Source: Zunongwangia profunda SM-A87 (GTDB taxonomy: Bacteria > Bacteroidota > Bacteroidia > Flavobacteriales > Flavobacteriaceae). Taken from it: a stretch of 64,000 nucleotides of DNA. The first letter of the stretch is position 1, and every line of letters starts with the position of its first letter. Below, one piece after another: positions 34,311 to 43,451 of the stretch. The position numbers and the translations under genes are program-made. The stretch is taken from the NCBI RefSeq assembly GCF_000023465.1, contig NC_014041.1, positions 2,052,001-2,116,000 on the forward strand. Direction: 5' to 3'. A model generated the notes under the pieces. The model had not been told where the DNA came from. It searched no databases and saw nothing but the letters and a program-made list of their open reading frames with translations.

Positions 34311-35306
34311 ATGAATGAAGAATTACTAAATCTTGAAAAAGAAGTAAAAGACCTAACCACCAAAATTGACCTTCTAAAAACGGAGATCGGGAAAATTATT
34401 ATTGGTCAGGAAGAAACCATAGAACAGTTATTGATCACTTTTCTAGCAGGAGGTCACGCTTTGCTTGAAGGTGTTCCAGGGTTAGCAAAAACCTTAATGA
34501 TTAGAACCTTATCTGATGCGATAGCGCTAAAGTTTAAAAGGATTCAATTTACACCAGATCTTATGCCATCGGATATTATTGGTACTGAAATTTTAGAGGA
34601 AGATCATACGACCGGTAAAAAGTTTTTTGAGTTTAATAAAGGCCCTATTTTCTCGAATATTATTCTGGCTGATGAAATTAACAGAACGCCCCCTAAAACC
34701 CAGGCCGCTTTGTTGGAAGCTATGCAGGAGTTTGAAGTTACCTACTCAGGAAAAACCTATAAGCTGGACAAGCCATTTTTTATTCTGGCCACTCAAAACC
34801 CTATTGAACAATCGGGAACATTCCCCTTGCCGGAAGCCCAGCAGGACCGCTTTCTTTTATACATTAAAATTGGATATCCAAGCGAGCAGGAAGAAACCAG
34901 TATTTTAAAAAGTACAACGAGTTCCGTAAAAAAGAAGGTCAATCCGGTTATTAGCGGAGAAGAAATTTTGCGTTTGCAGGAATTGGTAAGAGAGCTGCCT
35001 ATAAGCGATGATCTAATTGGTTACGTAAGTAAAATAGTAAGGGCAACACGCCCAGAAACAACGACCATTGATTTTGTAAAAGAGTGGGTAAGTTGGGGTG
35101 CGGGACCACGTGCAGGACAGGCAATGATTTTAACTGCAAAAGCCAGGGCATTATCCCAAAAAAGACTGGCAGTAACGAAGGAAGATATTAATGTGGTAGC
35201 TTACCCTGTGCTGCGACATCGGGTAATCGTAAATTTTAAAGCTGAAGCGGCAAGAATTACTTCAGATCATGTTACTAAAGATCTATTAAAGAATATCGCT
35301 TTTTAG
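34311..35306 (+). CDS. MoxR-family AAA+ ATPase
   Basis: The 331-residue protein has Walker A EGVPGLAKT (53-61), Walker B IILADEINR, sensor 1 ATQNPIEQ and the characteristic FPLPEAQQDRF. MoxR ATPases act as chaperones for metal insertion or complex assembly, together with von Willebrand-type proteins. It is directly followed by a DUF58 gene (adjacent stop and start). A coiled-coil-like N-terminus (about 1-25) precedes the ATPase. Confidence 0.95.
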   Translation: MNEELLNLEKEVKDLTTKIDLLKTEIGKIIIGQEETIEQLLITFLAGGHALLEGVPGLAKTLMIRTLSDAIALKFKRIQFTPDLMPSDIIGTEILEEDHTTGKKFFEFNKGPIFSNIILADEINRTPPKTQAALLEAMQEFEVTYSGKTYKLDKPFFILATQNPIEQSGTFPLPEAQQDRFLLYIKIGYPSEQEETSILKSTTSSVKKKVNPVISGEEILRLQELVRELPISDDLIGYVSKIVRATRPETTTIDFVKEWVSWGAGPRAGQAMILTAKARALSQKRLAVTKEDINVVAYPVLRHRVIVNFKAEAARITSDHVTKDLLKNIAF

Positions 35307-36200
35307 ATGGATACGTATCAGGAACTTTTAAAACCAGAGATCGTTCGGGAAATTTCAGGATTGAGCCTGATGTCCCGTGTGATCGTTGATAGTTATTTGC
35401 AAGGCCTGAATAAAAGTCGGCATCTTGGTGTCGGGATGGAATTTAGTCAATATCGCGGTTACGAAGCTGGTGACGACCTACGTTTGCTAGACTGGAAGAT
35501 GCTGGCCAGATCTGGACGCTATTACATCAAACAATCGGAGATCGAATCTCAGATTAGTGTAAAATTTATTATGGATGCCAGCGCTTCGATGGGACACAGT
35601 GAGCATAAGATTACCAAAATGGATTTTTTGAGAATTATGGTGGCATCTATTTCATATTTGGCGTATGACCAGGGAGATGATGTTGGACTTTTTGCATTGA
35701 ATCAGCATGAATTACGGGCTGTTTATCCCAGGGCCGTAAAAAAAGATTTTAACCGATTATTACACGAATTAATTGCTATCGACAATCGTGGAAAGTGGCC
35801 GGAAAGTTCGGCTTCTTTCAATCAAATTCATAGTCATCATCGCAAAGAGATCGTGTTTTTTATTACTGATATGCATCAGCATACATGCGAGTTGCAGGAA
35901 TTTGCAAAAGCTCTAAAAACAGATCGAAATGAAGTTGTTGTACTCCAAATAATAGGGGAGCAGGAAATGGAATTTGAGTATAAGGGCACACTTACTTTTG
36001 AGGATATGGAAACTGGCGAAAAAGTAAAAATTACTGCCAAAGAAGCTAAAGCCCAATATTTAAAAGACCTGAAAAAGAGTATAAAGGATAACGAAGATTT
36101 CTTCCTTGGAAATGGGATCGATTATCAATTGTTTAAAATGAACGAACCATTAACGGAAACTCTAAAATTATACCTCAAAAAACGAATTAAATTAGCGTAA
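35307..36200 (+). CDS. DUF58 (von Willebrand-like) MoxR partner
   Basis: The 297-residue protein has the DUF58 motif GYEAGDDLRLLDWKMLARSGRYY near residues 50-72, and a vWA-like core with a MIDAS-type DASASMG sequence. It has no membrane span, so this is a soluble DUF58 protein. It starts directly after moxR and ends directly before the BatA-like gene. It probably binds the MoxR ATPase. Confidence 0.92.
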   Translation: MDTYQELLKPEIVREISGLSLMSRVIVDSYLQGLNKSRHLGVGMEFSQYRGYEAGDDLRLLDWKMLARSGRYYIKQSEIESQISVKFIMDASASMGHSEHKITKMDFLRIMVASISYLAYDQGDDVGLFALNQHELRAVYPRAVKKDFNRLLHELIAIDNRGKWPESSASFNQIHSHHRKEIVFFITDMHQHTCELQEFAKALKTDRNEVVVLQIIGEQEMEFEYKGTLTFEDMETGEKVKITAKEAKAQYLKDLKKSIKDNEDFFLGNGIDYQLFKMNEPLTETLKLYLKKRIKLA

Positions 36201-37463
36201 ATGTCTTTTGTAAACCCCACTTATTTATGGAGTCTTTTAGGGCTTTTGGTTCCTATTGCTATTCATTTATGGAATAGGAGCGAGGGAAAAACCATAAAAG
36301 TAGGAAGCATAAGGCTAATTAAAGAAAGCCAGACGTCTAAGAGCAGTAGATTGCAGTTTAATGAATTTTTTTTATTGATTTTACGGCTAATTTTAATCAG
36401 TTTGGTCTGTTTTATTCTGGCATCTCCTGTATCGATTGCAAAACGTTCAAATCTTAAAATTGCATATGTGGTTGAACCATCGCTATTGAAGTTAAAAAGC
36501 TTAAGAGAAGCCTTGGATTCGATAATGGATAAAAATGAAGTGTATTTATTCGCTGAAAATTTTCCTGAATATGACAAAGAAAATTTAGTGTCTAATATTG
36601 GAGAAAGAGCATTTGAAAATCCCCAATATTGGCAATTGGCGCAGCAGTTTTTTAAGCTGCATAGCGATAGTCTTGTCGTTTTTAGTAAAGCTAGATTAAA
36701 CGGAATTAATGGCAAAAGACCCGAAATTGCGCAAAAAGTAAACTGGATTGTTATCGATTCTACAGAAAGTACTAGTGAAATCATAGAAATGACTTCGTTT
36801 AAAGATTCGCTAGAGTTATTAGAATTCAATATTCAACAAAATTTAGGGCGATTTTCAAAAATAAGAATAGCTGCTATAGATAGCACTAATTATCATATTA
36901 CTAAAAATGTATTGCGCCATGAATTAGATACGATACGTGTTCAGTTTTATGACGATTTGATGATTGAAGCTCAGGTTAAATATTTGAAAACTTCATTTAC
37001 TGCACTGGGGAAATATCTAAAAAGACCGGTTGTTTTTAATGATTTTGAAATTGAAAATTCAGTTAGAAATCCTGGAATTTTGATATGGTTAAGTGCAAAG
37101 GAATTACCGGAATTTAGTAATACTATTTTAATTTTTAAGCCGGATGCCTACGCTGAAAAATTAATCGAAAAGACCGAAAAACCCAGTGTTTTTAAGCTTA
37201 CAGATACACTACACAGAAAAAATATTTTAGAAGAGCATCTGGCTGAAAATCTTTTACCGCTTATTGGTTTACATCCTAAAATAGATTCTAAAATTACAGA
37301 GTTTGATATTCGAAATATAGACAAAGAACTTTTAGCGCCTGTTTTTAACTCCCAATCTAAAAAAAGCTATATAGTGCGATTGGATTTGACACCCTGGCTT
37401 TGGCTAGCCTTTTTATTGTTTTTTAGTATAGAACGAATCGTTTCAAAACATAGGGAGCAATGA
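36201..37463 (+). CDS. BatA-domain membrane protein
   Basis: The 420-residue protein begins with the BatA N-terminal membrane domain: PTYLWSLLGLLVPIAIHLWNR, then KVGSIRLIKES and a second helix (about 52-74). A long extracytoplasmic region follows, ending with a C-terminal membrane helix near residue 400. The vWA MIDAS motif is not obvious. It starts directly after the DUF58 gene and overlaps the next gene by 4 nt. I infer the membrane anchor of a MoxR/DUF58 complex. Confidence 0.85.
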   Translation: MSFVNPTYLWSLLGLLVPIAIHLWNRSEGKTIKVGSIRLIKESQTSKSSRLQFNEFFLLILRLILISLVCFILASPVSIAKRSNLKIAYVVEPSLLKLKSLREALDSIMDKNEVYLFAENFPEYDKENLVSNIGERAFENPQYWQLAQQFFKLHSDSLVVFSKARLNGINGKRPEIAQKVNWIVIDSTESTSEIIEMTSFKDSLELLEFNIQQNLGRFSKIRIAAIDSTNYHITKNVLRHELDTIRVQFYDDLMIEAQVKYLKTSFTALGKYLKRPVVFNDFEIENSVRNPGILIWLSAKELPEFSNTILIFKPDAYAEKLIEKTEKPSVFKLTDTLHRKNILEEHLAENLLPLIGLHPKIDSKITEFDIRNIDKELLAPVFNSQSKKSYIVRLDLTPWLWLAFLLFFSIERIVSKHREQ

Positions 37464-39664
37464 GAAAGGGAGCAAAAGTTCTTTTAGATTTTAAAAAACG
37501 CTGGCAGCTTTATGCCTGGTTAAAAGTTATAGGGTTTGCCATGGCTCCATTAATTGTTTTATGTGGCCTAGAGATCAAATTTTGGATTTTGCCAATTGTT
37601 TTTATAGTGCTATTGATCGTTTCAATTTTGTTATTAAAACCATTTAAAATAGGGCTTACGCAGGTTGTAAAATTTATAGATACCCGTTTTATTGAGGCTG
37701 AATATAGTGCAGCTTTGCTTCTAAAAAAGGATGTTGAGTTATCCAATATTGGGCGATTACAGAAGGAGAAAATTGCACAGCGATTTCAGAAGCGGTCTCA
37801 AACACTTCAACCGCCGGTATCATTTAAAAGTCTTGTGATTCTATTGTTTTGTTGCCTGCTAATTGGTTTTGGCCTTCAGTATTTTGGAATTGGACTGCGT
37901 ACTATGACTGAATTTCAACACAATCAGATAAAACCTTCAGTGAAGTTTACTGCAGTAGATTCAACTTCTGTAGAAAACGATACTCCGGCTATAGCAAATG
38001 CTGCTGTGGATATTCGGTATCCAAATTATACGGGAATCGGCAGCTTTCGCAGTGATAAAATGGATATTGAAGTCCTAGAAAATTCGCAGGTACACTGGAC
38101 GGTGGATTTTGATCAAAAAATTGATTCGGTTATTCTAGAGTTTCAATCTCATTCTTATAAAATGAAGGGCGACAAACAGCGATTTGAAATCGGCAAGAAA
38201 ATCAACGAACCTGTAGTTTATAATTTCCGGTATTTTGATTCGTTGGGTAACGAATATATTTCAGATCTTCATGGTATTAGCGTTTTTGAGGATGAAAACC
38301 CGGTGATCGAGATTGAAAATTTAGATCAATTTACATCATTTAATTTTTCCGATGAAAAAAAGCTTCAGTTTAGCTCGAGAATAAAAGATGATTTCGGAAT
38401 TGACGAGGCATATATTATTGCTACGGTAAGCAAGGGTAGTGGGGAATCGGTGAAATTTAGGGAAGAAAGAATAGAATTTCAGCAATCGATTAATTCGGGT
38501 GCAAAAAGCCAGGAAATTTTTCAGGAGATAGATATGGATCGCCTGAACATGGAACCCGGAGATGAACTTTATTTTTATGTTGAAGCTTTAGATCTTAAGG
38601 AACCAATAGCCAATGTAACGCGAAGTGAAACCTATTTTGCGGAGATTAAAGACACTGTAAAAATGGATTATATGGAATCCAGTGGTATGGGGGTTGATTT
38701 GTTGCCGGATTATTTTAGGAGTCAACGTCAACTTATTATTGATACTGAAAAACTAATCAATGAAAAACCTGAGATTAGCCGAAAGGAATTTGAGAGCAGA
38801 AGCAATAATCTTGGTTTTGATCAAAAAACCTTGCGCTTAAAATACGGGCAGTTTATGGGAGATGAAGCCGAAGGAAGCCTGGCGTCTGAAAATGCTGAAA
38901 GTCTGGATGGCGAAGAGGATTTACTTGCGGCATATTCGCATAGACACGATAGTGATAATGAGCATAACTTGGTCGAAGAACATGAACATGGGCATAAAGA
39001 AGAGGAAGAAGATCCATTAGAAAAATATGTACATAATCACGAAGATCCAGAAGAATCTACTTTGTTTGCAAAATCATTAAAAACGCAGTTGCGGCAGGCG
39101 ATAAACCAGATGTGGGATGCCGAATTACAGTTACGGATTTATGAGCCAAAAGCTTCACTCGAGTACCAATATCGCGCCTTAGAATTAATCCAGAATATTA
39201 AAAATAGTTCACGCATCTATGTACATCGCATAGGTTTTGATCCGCCACCATTGAAAGAAGATAAGCGTTTAACGGGTGAATTGAAAGATGTGGGGAGCTA
39301 TCAAACAACGCAGGATTATGAGCAGGATTTAATATTTGAAGGAATTAGGAAAGCAATTGCTGAATTGGGCAAATTACAGGAAAGTAAATCTGATAAATTA
39401 AGCGAAAGGAGTAAAGAAATATTTAATGAAGCCGGTATAGAGCTGGCAAGAGAAGCCATTGAAAAGCCCGGACAATTTTTAGGTACTTTAAAAGCTTTAA
39501 AGAAGCTAAGTGGTGGCCAGCTTGAAGGTTTTAATCTACAGGAAATTCAGCATGCTTTGTGGGAAGCCTTACCAAAGCCAAAAGATAAAGCAATACCATC
39601 CAGATCATATCAAAACAATCTGGATCAATTAATGTTGGAAGAATTGGAGGCTTATGAACAGTGA
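37460..39664 (+). CDS. Large membrane-anchored DUF4175-like protein with a His/Glu-rich loop
   Basis: The 734-residue protein has two N-terminal membrane helices (about 15-60) and a third near 120-140, then a long extracytoplasmic and coiled-coil region. This layout resembles DUF4175 proteins encoded with MoxR/BatA genes. At about residues 490-530 (nt 38930-39050) there is a histidine- and glutamate-rich stretch with nine or more His (HRHDSD, EEHEHGHKEEEED, VHNHED), a likely metal-binding loop. The C-terminal part is helical. It overlaps the following gene by 11 nt and the preceding one by 4 nt. Confidence 0.75.
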   Translation: MRKGAKVLLDFKKRWQLYAWLKVIGFAMAPLIVLCGLEIKFWILPIVFIVLLIVSILLLKPFKIGLTQVVKFIDTRFIEAEYSAALLLKKDVELSNIGRLQKEKIAQRFQKRSQTLQPPVSFKSLVILLFCCLLIGFGLQYFGIGLRTMTEFQHNQIKPSVKFTAVDSTSVENDTPAIANAAVDIRYPNYTGIGSFRSDKMDIEVLENSQVHWTVDFDQKIDSVILEFQSHSYKMKGDKQRFEIGKKINEPVVYNFRYFDSLGNEYISDLHGISVFEDENPVIEIENLDQFTSFNFSDEKKLQFSSRIKDDFGIDEAYIIATVSKGSGESVKFREERIEFQQSINSGAKSQEIFQEIDMDRLNMEPGDELYFYVEALDLKEPIANVTRSETYFAEIKDTVKMDYMESSGMGVDLLPDYFRSQRQLIIDTEKLINEKPEISRKEFESRSNNLGFDQKTLRLKYGQFMGDEAEGSLASENAESLDGEEDLLAAYSHRHDSDNEHNLVEEHEHGHKEEEEDPLEKYVHNHEDPEESTLFAKSLKTQLRQAINQMWDAELQLRIYEPKASLEYQYRALELIQNIKNSSRIYVHRIGFDPPPLKEDKRLTGELKDVGSYQTTQDYEQDLIFEGIRKAIAELGKLQESKSDKLSERSKEIFNEAGIELAREAIEKPGQFLGTLKALKKLSGGQLEGFNLQEIQHALWEALPKPKDKAIPSRSYQNNLDQLMLEELEAYEQ

Positions 39665-41393
39665 AATTACATTTCTAAATGATCGGCTTTTAAGTTTTTA
39701 CCTTTTAGGTGGGATGGTTTTGTTCATCGCTTTGGTCTATAAGGAATATGGTAATACTCGAAAAAGCGTTTTTTATCTAAGAGTTTCGATAGGTTTAATA
39801 GCTATTTTTTCGTTGCTGGCGATTGCATTAAGACCGGCTTATCCAAATAAGAAAAATAGTAACAAAGCTATTGTAATTACTGGTGGAGCCGATAAAACCC
39901 AATTAGATAGTTTAAAAAAAATATATCCAAAAATAACGACCGTCGATTATAAATCAGGAGATTTTATAAAGCCAAAATTAGAAGGGACGGCCAAGGTTTT
40001 TCTATTGGGTTATGGTATTGAAGAATACGACCTGTTTCAATTTGAAAATAAGGATGTAGTTTACCTACCTTCTAAATTGCCACCTGGAATTGATAAAATA
40101 AAATATTCAAAAACAGTTTTTCAAGGTGAAAATGTAAACATTCGGGCTCATTTTTATAAATCAAAACCTGGTAATAAAGTTTATTTAGAGGATTTTGGCG
40201 GCAATAAGCTTGATTCAGCCGTGATAAGAGATGGTGAATTTAAACTGAATGCGGTGACTAAACTTACAGGTGAATTTGTTTATCAATTAACAGTTATAGA
40301 TTCGATAGGGGAGCAGGTAATACAGGAGCCCCTTCCCGTTAAGATTAATGCCCCCAAAAAATTGCGAATATTAATCCTCAATAATTTTCCAAATTTTGAA
40401 ACCCGGTATCTCAAGAATTTCTTAGCAGAAGAGGGACATCAAATTACCCTTAGAACACAGTTAACAAGCAATCGCTTTAAATATGAATATTTGAATACTA
40501 AAACACAAGTTTTTTCCGGTATCACTGAGGATTCTCTTAAGGATTTTGATGTTTTAGTCCTCGATACACCTGGTTTTAGCCAGCTTTCTGTAAATGAAAA
40601 GCAGATTTTGGAATCGGCCGTTAAAAAAGATGGTTTAGGTATTTATGTCCAGCAAGTTGAAGATAATTTTAAGGAAAAAACATTTGTAAATTTTGTCACT
40701 CAATTTGATGGTTTGCCAGAAATGAAGTGGCATAATGAGTCGCAGATTGAGCTTTATAAATATCCATATATCTTTCAGAAAACAGCAAATACTTACTCTT
40801 TATTAGAGGTCGAAGATAATCTGGCAGTTTATCAGTATTTAGGTAGGGGGAAAGTGGGTAGCGGTGTTTTTCAGAATACGTATCAATTGCTTTTAAAGGG
40901 TAACAAACCGGTGTACAGGGAAATTTGGACAGGTATTTTTAAAGAGATCTCTAAGCCATCATGGGAAAGTGTAAACTGGCAATTAGTAACTGATATCGGT
41001 TTAGTTAATGTCCCAGTAGATATTCGTATTAAAACAGCTTTGGCAAGACCAGCACTAACCGATAATTTAGAACATCATATTGCATTACTCCAACATGCGG
41101 ATATATCAGACGAGTATGTAGCAAGGATTTATCCTGAGAAAGAGGGCTGGAATCATTTAAAATTATCAGCTGATGATAGCATTTTAAATTTTAAATTTTA
41201 TGTATTTAAGGATGATGATTGGAGTACAAAAAGGCGTAGTAATTTACTAAAAAATAGTCAATCGTACTTTAATAATGTTGCAGAAGCTCAAGAAAAGGAG
41301 CTGTTATTAAAGCCAATTAATGTATACTGGTTTTATTTTATTTTTATAGGATGCGTGAGCTTTTTATGGTTACATCCTAAGTTAAAAAAATGA
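39654..41393 (+). CDS. Membrane protein with GATase-like domain, last gene of the MoxR/BatA operon
   Basis: The 579-residue protein has two N-terminal helices (about 12-28 and 44-62), a long extracytoplasmic region and a C-terminal helix (about 555-573). A central part (ILILNNFPNFETRYLKNFL, FDVLVLDTPGFSQL) resembles the glutamine-amidotransferase-like domain seen in BatA-type proteins. It starts 11 nt before the previous gene ends. The function within the operon is unknown; an envelope complex subunit is inferred. Confidence 0.7.
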   Translation: MNSEITFLNDRLLSFYLLGGMVLFIALVYKEYGNTRKSVFYLRVSIGLIAIFSLLAIALRPAYPNKKNSNKAIVITGGADKTQLDSLKKIYPKITTVDYKSGDFIKPKLEGTAKVFLLGYGIEEYDLFQFENKDVVYLPSKLPPGIDKIKYSKTVFQGENVNIRAHFYKSKPGNKVYLEDFGGNKLDSAVIRDGEFKLNAVTKLTGEFVYQLTVIDSIGEQVIQEPLPVKINAPKKLRILILNNFPNFETRYLKNFLAEEGHQITLRTQLTSNRFKYEYLNTKTQVFSGITEDSLKDFDVLVLDTPGFSQLSVNEKQILESAVKKDGLGIYVQQVEDNFKEKTFVNFVTQFDGLPEMKWHNESQIELYKYPYIFQKTANTYSLLEVEDNLAVYQYLGRGKVGSGVFQNTYQLLLKGNKPVYREIWTGIFKEISKPSWESVNWQLVTDIGLVNVPVDIRIKTALARPALTDNLEHHIALLQHADISDEYVARIYPEKEGWNHLKLSADDSILNFKFYVFKDDDWSTKRRSNLLKNSQSYFNNVAEAQEKELLLKPINVYWFYFIFIGCVSFLWLHPKLKK

Positions 41394-41604
41394 TATTTTA
41401 AAAATTAAGCAGTCGCTAATACAATAATTACTATTTCTGGTAGTTTAGGAATAAGAAGGTTTACAGAAGGGAATAAGAAATTTTAACTATTTTTATAGTT
41501 GATTTTAACACAAAGGACTTATTATATTTTATGTGAAACCGTATGTTTGTTGAACCTAATCATTGTTTCGTTAATTTGTATTAGCCTACAAACTGGAATA
41601 ATAT

Positions 41605-41643
41605 GGTAAAAGGGAGCACATTTGCTCCCTTTTTAGTTTTACC
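41605..41643. terminator. Intrinsic terminator, long stem
   Basis: GGTAAAA..GGGAGCA and TGCTCCC..TTTTACC form a long stem around a 4-base loop with a T-rich right arm. It lies about 210 bp after the preceding operon, so it may end that operon's readthrough or a short unannotated transcript. Confidence 0.75.
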
Positions 41644-41771
41644 ATTTTTGTAGAAATGATAAATTATGGAAATCCAGAGTTTGTAATGATATTTACTTAA
41701 AATTTCTCTCCTAAAATTTCGTTAATTTATAAGTATTATATGTAATTTTGAAATTCCGAAATTAATAATTG

Positions 41772-41876
41772 ATGAGTACTATTGAAAAAATAACTTTGAT
41801 TGTCGCCATTGTTGACGTGCTTGCGGTAGTTATTTTTTATATTCTTTTAAAAAGATCAAAAAATAAAAATTCTTGA
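41772..41876 (+). CDS. Possible 34-residue single-span membrane protein
   Basis: Frame of 35 codons starting ATGAGTACTATTG. The peptide has an N-terminal STIEKIT, one hydrophobic helix (about 8-26) and a basic tail (KRSKNKNS), a positive-inside layout. An intrinsic terminator begins 27 nt after the stop, which supports a real transcript. I do not recognise the family. Confidence 0.5.
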   Translation: MSTIEKITLIVAIVDVLAVVIFYILLKRSKNKNS

Positions 41877-41902
41877 TGGATATCTATCCAGATTTCAAAT
41901 TA

Positions 41903-41933
41903 AAAAAGCCTGAAAAATGATTTCAGGCTTTTT
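41903..41933 (+). terminator. Intrinsic terminator after the 34-residue gene
   Basis: AAAAAGCCTGAAA and TTTCAGGCTTTTT form a 13-bp perfect stem with a 5-base loop. Confidence 0.88.
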
Positions 41934-42114
41934 GCATTTCGGGGATCTCATTTTAGTTAATATAACTAATAACGAACTAACGATTGATATAAAAATAAAA
42001 ACAAAACAAAATTTTAAAATCTAGTATTTTATACGTTGGTTTAAAATTTCCGGAAGCAGGAGTTATGGGATTTGTTTCCGCTTCCGGATCTTGATCTAAC
42101 CAATGTAATCTCAA

Positions 42115-42405
42115 CTATAATAATTTTTCTATCTTATAATTTTGTAACTTTTTAAGAGCATAACATTTTTCTTTATTGATATCGATAATTTTACCCATTT
42201 GTTTGGCTTTTTCTTTAAGAGAATAAAGTGTGAAAGCGGCTGGCAAATCTATTTCAGAGATACTATTAATATCTATGTTTAAAATATCTTTCGCCTTTTC
42301 TAAATGTGATTGTAACTCAGTCTCAATACTTTTAATGGAAGCATTCAACACACCAGATATTTTAATTAAGTGATTTTTCCCATTTGTAGCCATTCCTACG
42401 TACAT
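42115..42405 (-). CDS. Possible STAS-domain protein
   Basis: The 96-residue protein (start 42405, or 42393 at the next Met) has the size and pattern of a degenerate STAS domain: HLIKISGVLNASIKSIETEL, then ILNIDINSISEIDLPAAFTLYSLKEKAKQMGK, where a conserved Ser/Thr would normally follow the Asp. STAS proteins act as anti-sigma antagonists or scaffolds. It lies about 100 bp from an orphan LytTR regulator on the same strand. Assignment is tentative. Confidence 0.5.
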   Translation of the reverse strand: MYVGMATNGKNHLIKISGVLNASIKSIETELQSHLEKAKDILNIDINSISEIDLPAAFTLYSLKEKAKQMGKIIDINKEKCYALKKLQNYKIEKLL

Positions 42406-42504
42406 TTCTTATCGTTAAATTACAAATCAATTCATCTTCTAAGATATTTATTATGCAGGCGGTTATATTTTTAGGATAAGCGGTAGGATTTTATATGTAA
42501 GTAG

Positions 42505-43188
42505 TTAAATCACATCAATGCTATTTAATACGTTTTTCCGAAATCTCCTACTAATAGGTATTACTTTATTCCCTATTAAGACACTATTATCTTCGATATC
42601 TTTTATTTTATTGATATTAATAATATAAGAGCGATGTGTTTGTACAAAATTTTCGCAGTCTAATTTTTCAATCAACTTTCTTAAGCTGCAGTAAGTAAAA
42701 ATTTTTTGAGCTTCGAGATGAATAAAAACATAATTTCCACAAGCTTCAACATAATTAATGTCGTTAGGATTAATTTTTATTAGGCGCTTATCACTTTGTA
42801 CATAGAATGATTTAGGGATGCTCATTTGTACTTTCCGTTTGCCAATAGCCTTATCGACTGCTTTTAAGAACCTGTTCTTTTTAATTGGTTTTAGAAGATA
42901 ATCAAGAACATGATCAAAATCAAATGCTTCAATAGCATATTCTGTAGTCGATGATATTAAAATAACCTGAGGAGAATCTTTCAGTAGAGATAGCAATTCA
43001 AATCCACTAATATCAGGAAGCATTATGTCTAAAAATATTAAATCAATATTTTGATTCGACTTAATAAACTTCAATGCTTCAAGCGCACTCCCAAAAGTTC
43101 CTGCAAGCTTTAAATTGGTATGCTCCTGAATTAGCATTTTACATAAAGAAACCTGTAATTCTTCGTCATCAACAATTATACATCTCAT
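42505..43188 (-). CDS. LytTR-family response regulator, no kinase nearby
   Basis: The start at 43188 (MRCIIVDDEE) fits the family; an ATG three codons upstream is the alternative. The receiver domain has the acidic pair in VDDEE, the phospho-acceptor Asp in LIFLDIMLP and KP in LLKPIKK. The C-terminal LytTR DNA-binding domain (about 130-225) includes YVEACGNYVFIHL and FVQTHRSYIININKI. No 7TM or His_kinase partner gene is present in the window. Targets unknown; it is close to the STAS-like gene on the same strand. Confidence 0.9.
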   Translation of the reverse strand: MRCIIVDDEELQVSLCKMLIQEHTNLKLAGTFGSALEALKFIKSNQNIDLIFLDIMLPDISGFELLSLLKDSPQVILISSTTEYAIEAFDFDHVLDYLLKPIKKNRFLKAVDKAIGKRKVQMSIPKSFYVQSDKRLIKINPNDINYVEACGNYVFIHLEAQKIFTYCSLRKLIEKLDCENFVQTHRSYIININKIKDIEDNSVLIGNKVIPISRRFRKNVLNSIDVI

Positions 43189-43451
43189 TACTTCCAATTT
43201 GAGGAATAACTAATTAAGTGTTAATTTATTTAACAATATAACCAAAATATTGATTATATCTTTTGATTTGATATATTGTTAATAACTTTTTTAATTCATT
43301 AAAGACACTAATTTGTGTGTTTTTTTTCTCTTTTTTAATCAGTTTGATTAAAATTTTAACCGGATATTAAGTAAAGCTTGTGTTTTCTGAAAGAGTTTAA
43401 AGCGTAGTGATTAATTAGATTTGTAAAATAACCAGAAAAAATCTAACCAGC

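Larger units (their letters stand above)
41394..42114. other. Intergenic region with two terminators and one tiny gene
   Basis: The first 210 bp after the MoxR/BatA operon are AT-rich without a clear element. A strong hairpin terminator (41605-41643) follows, then a 34-residue reading frame with its own terminator. The last 180 bp show nothing I can name. Confidence 0.5.
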
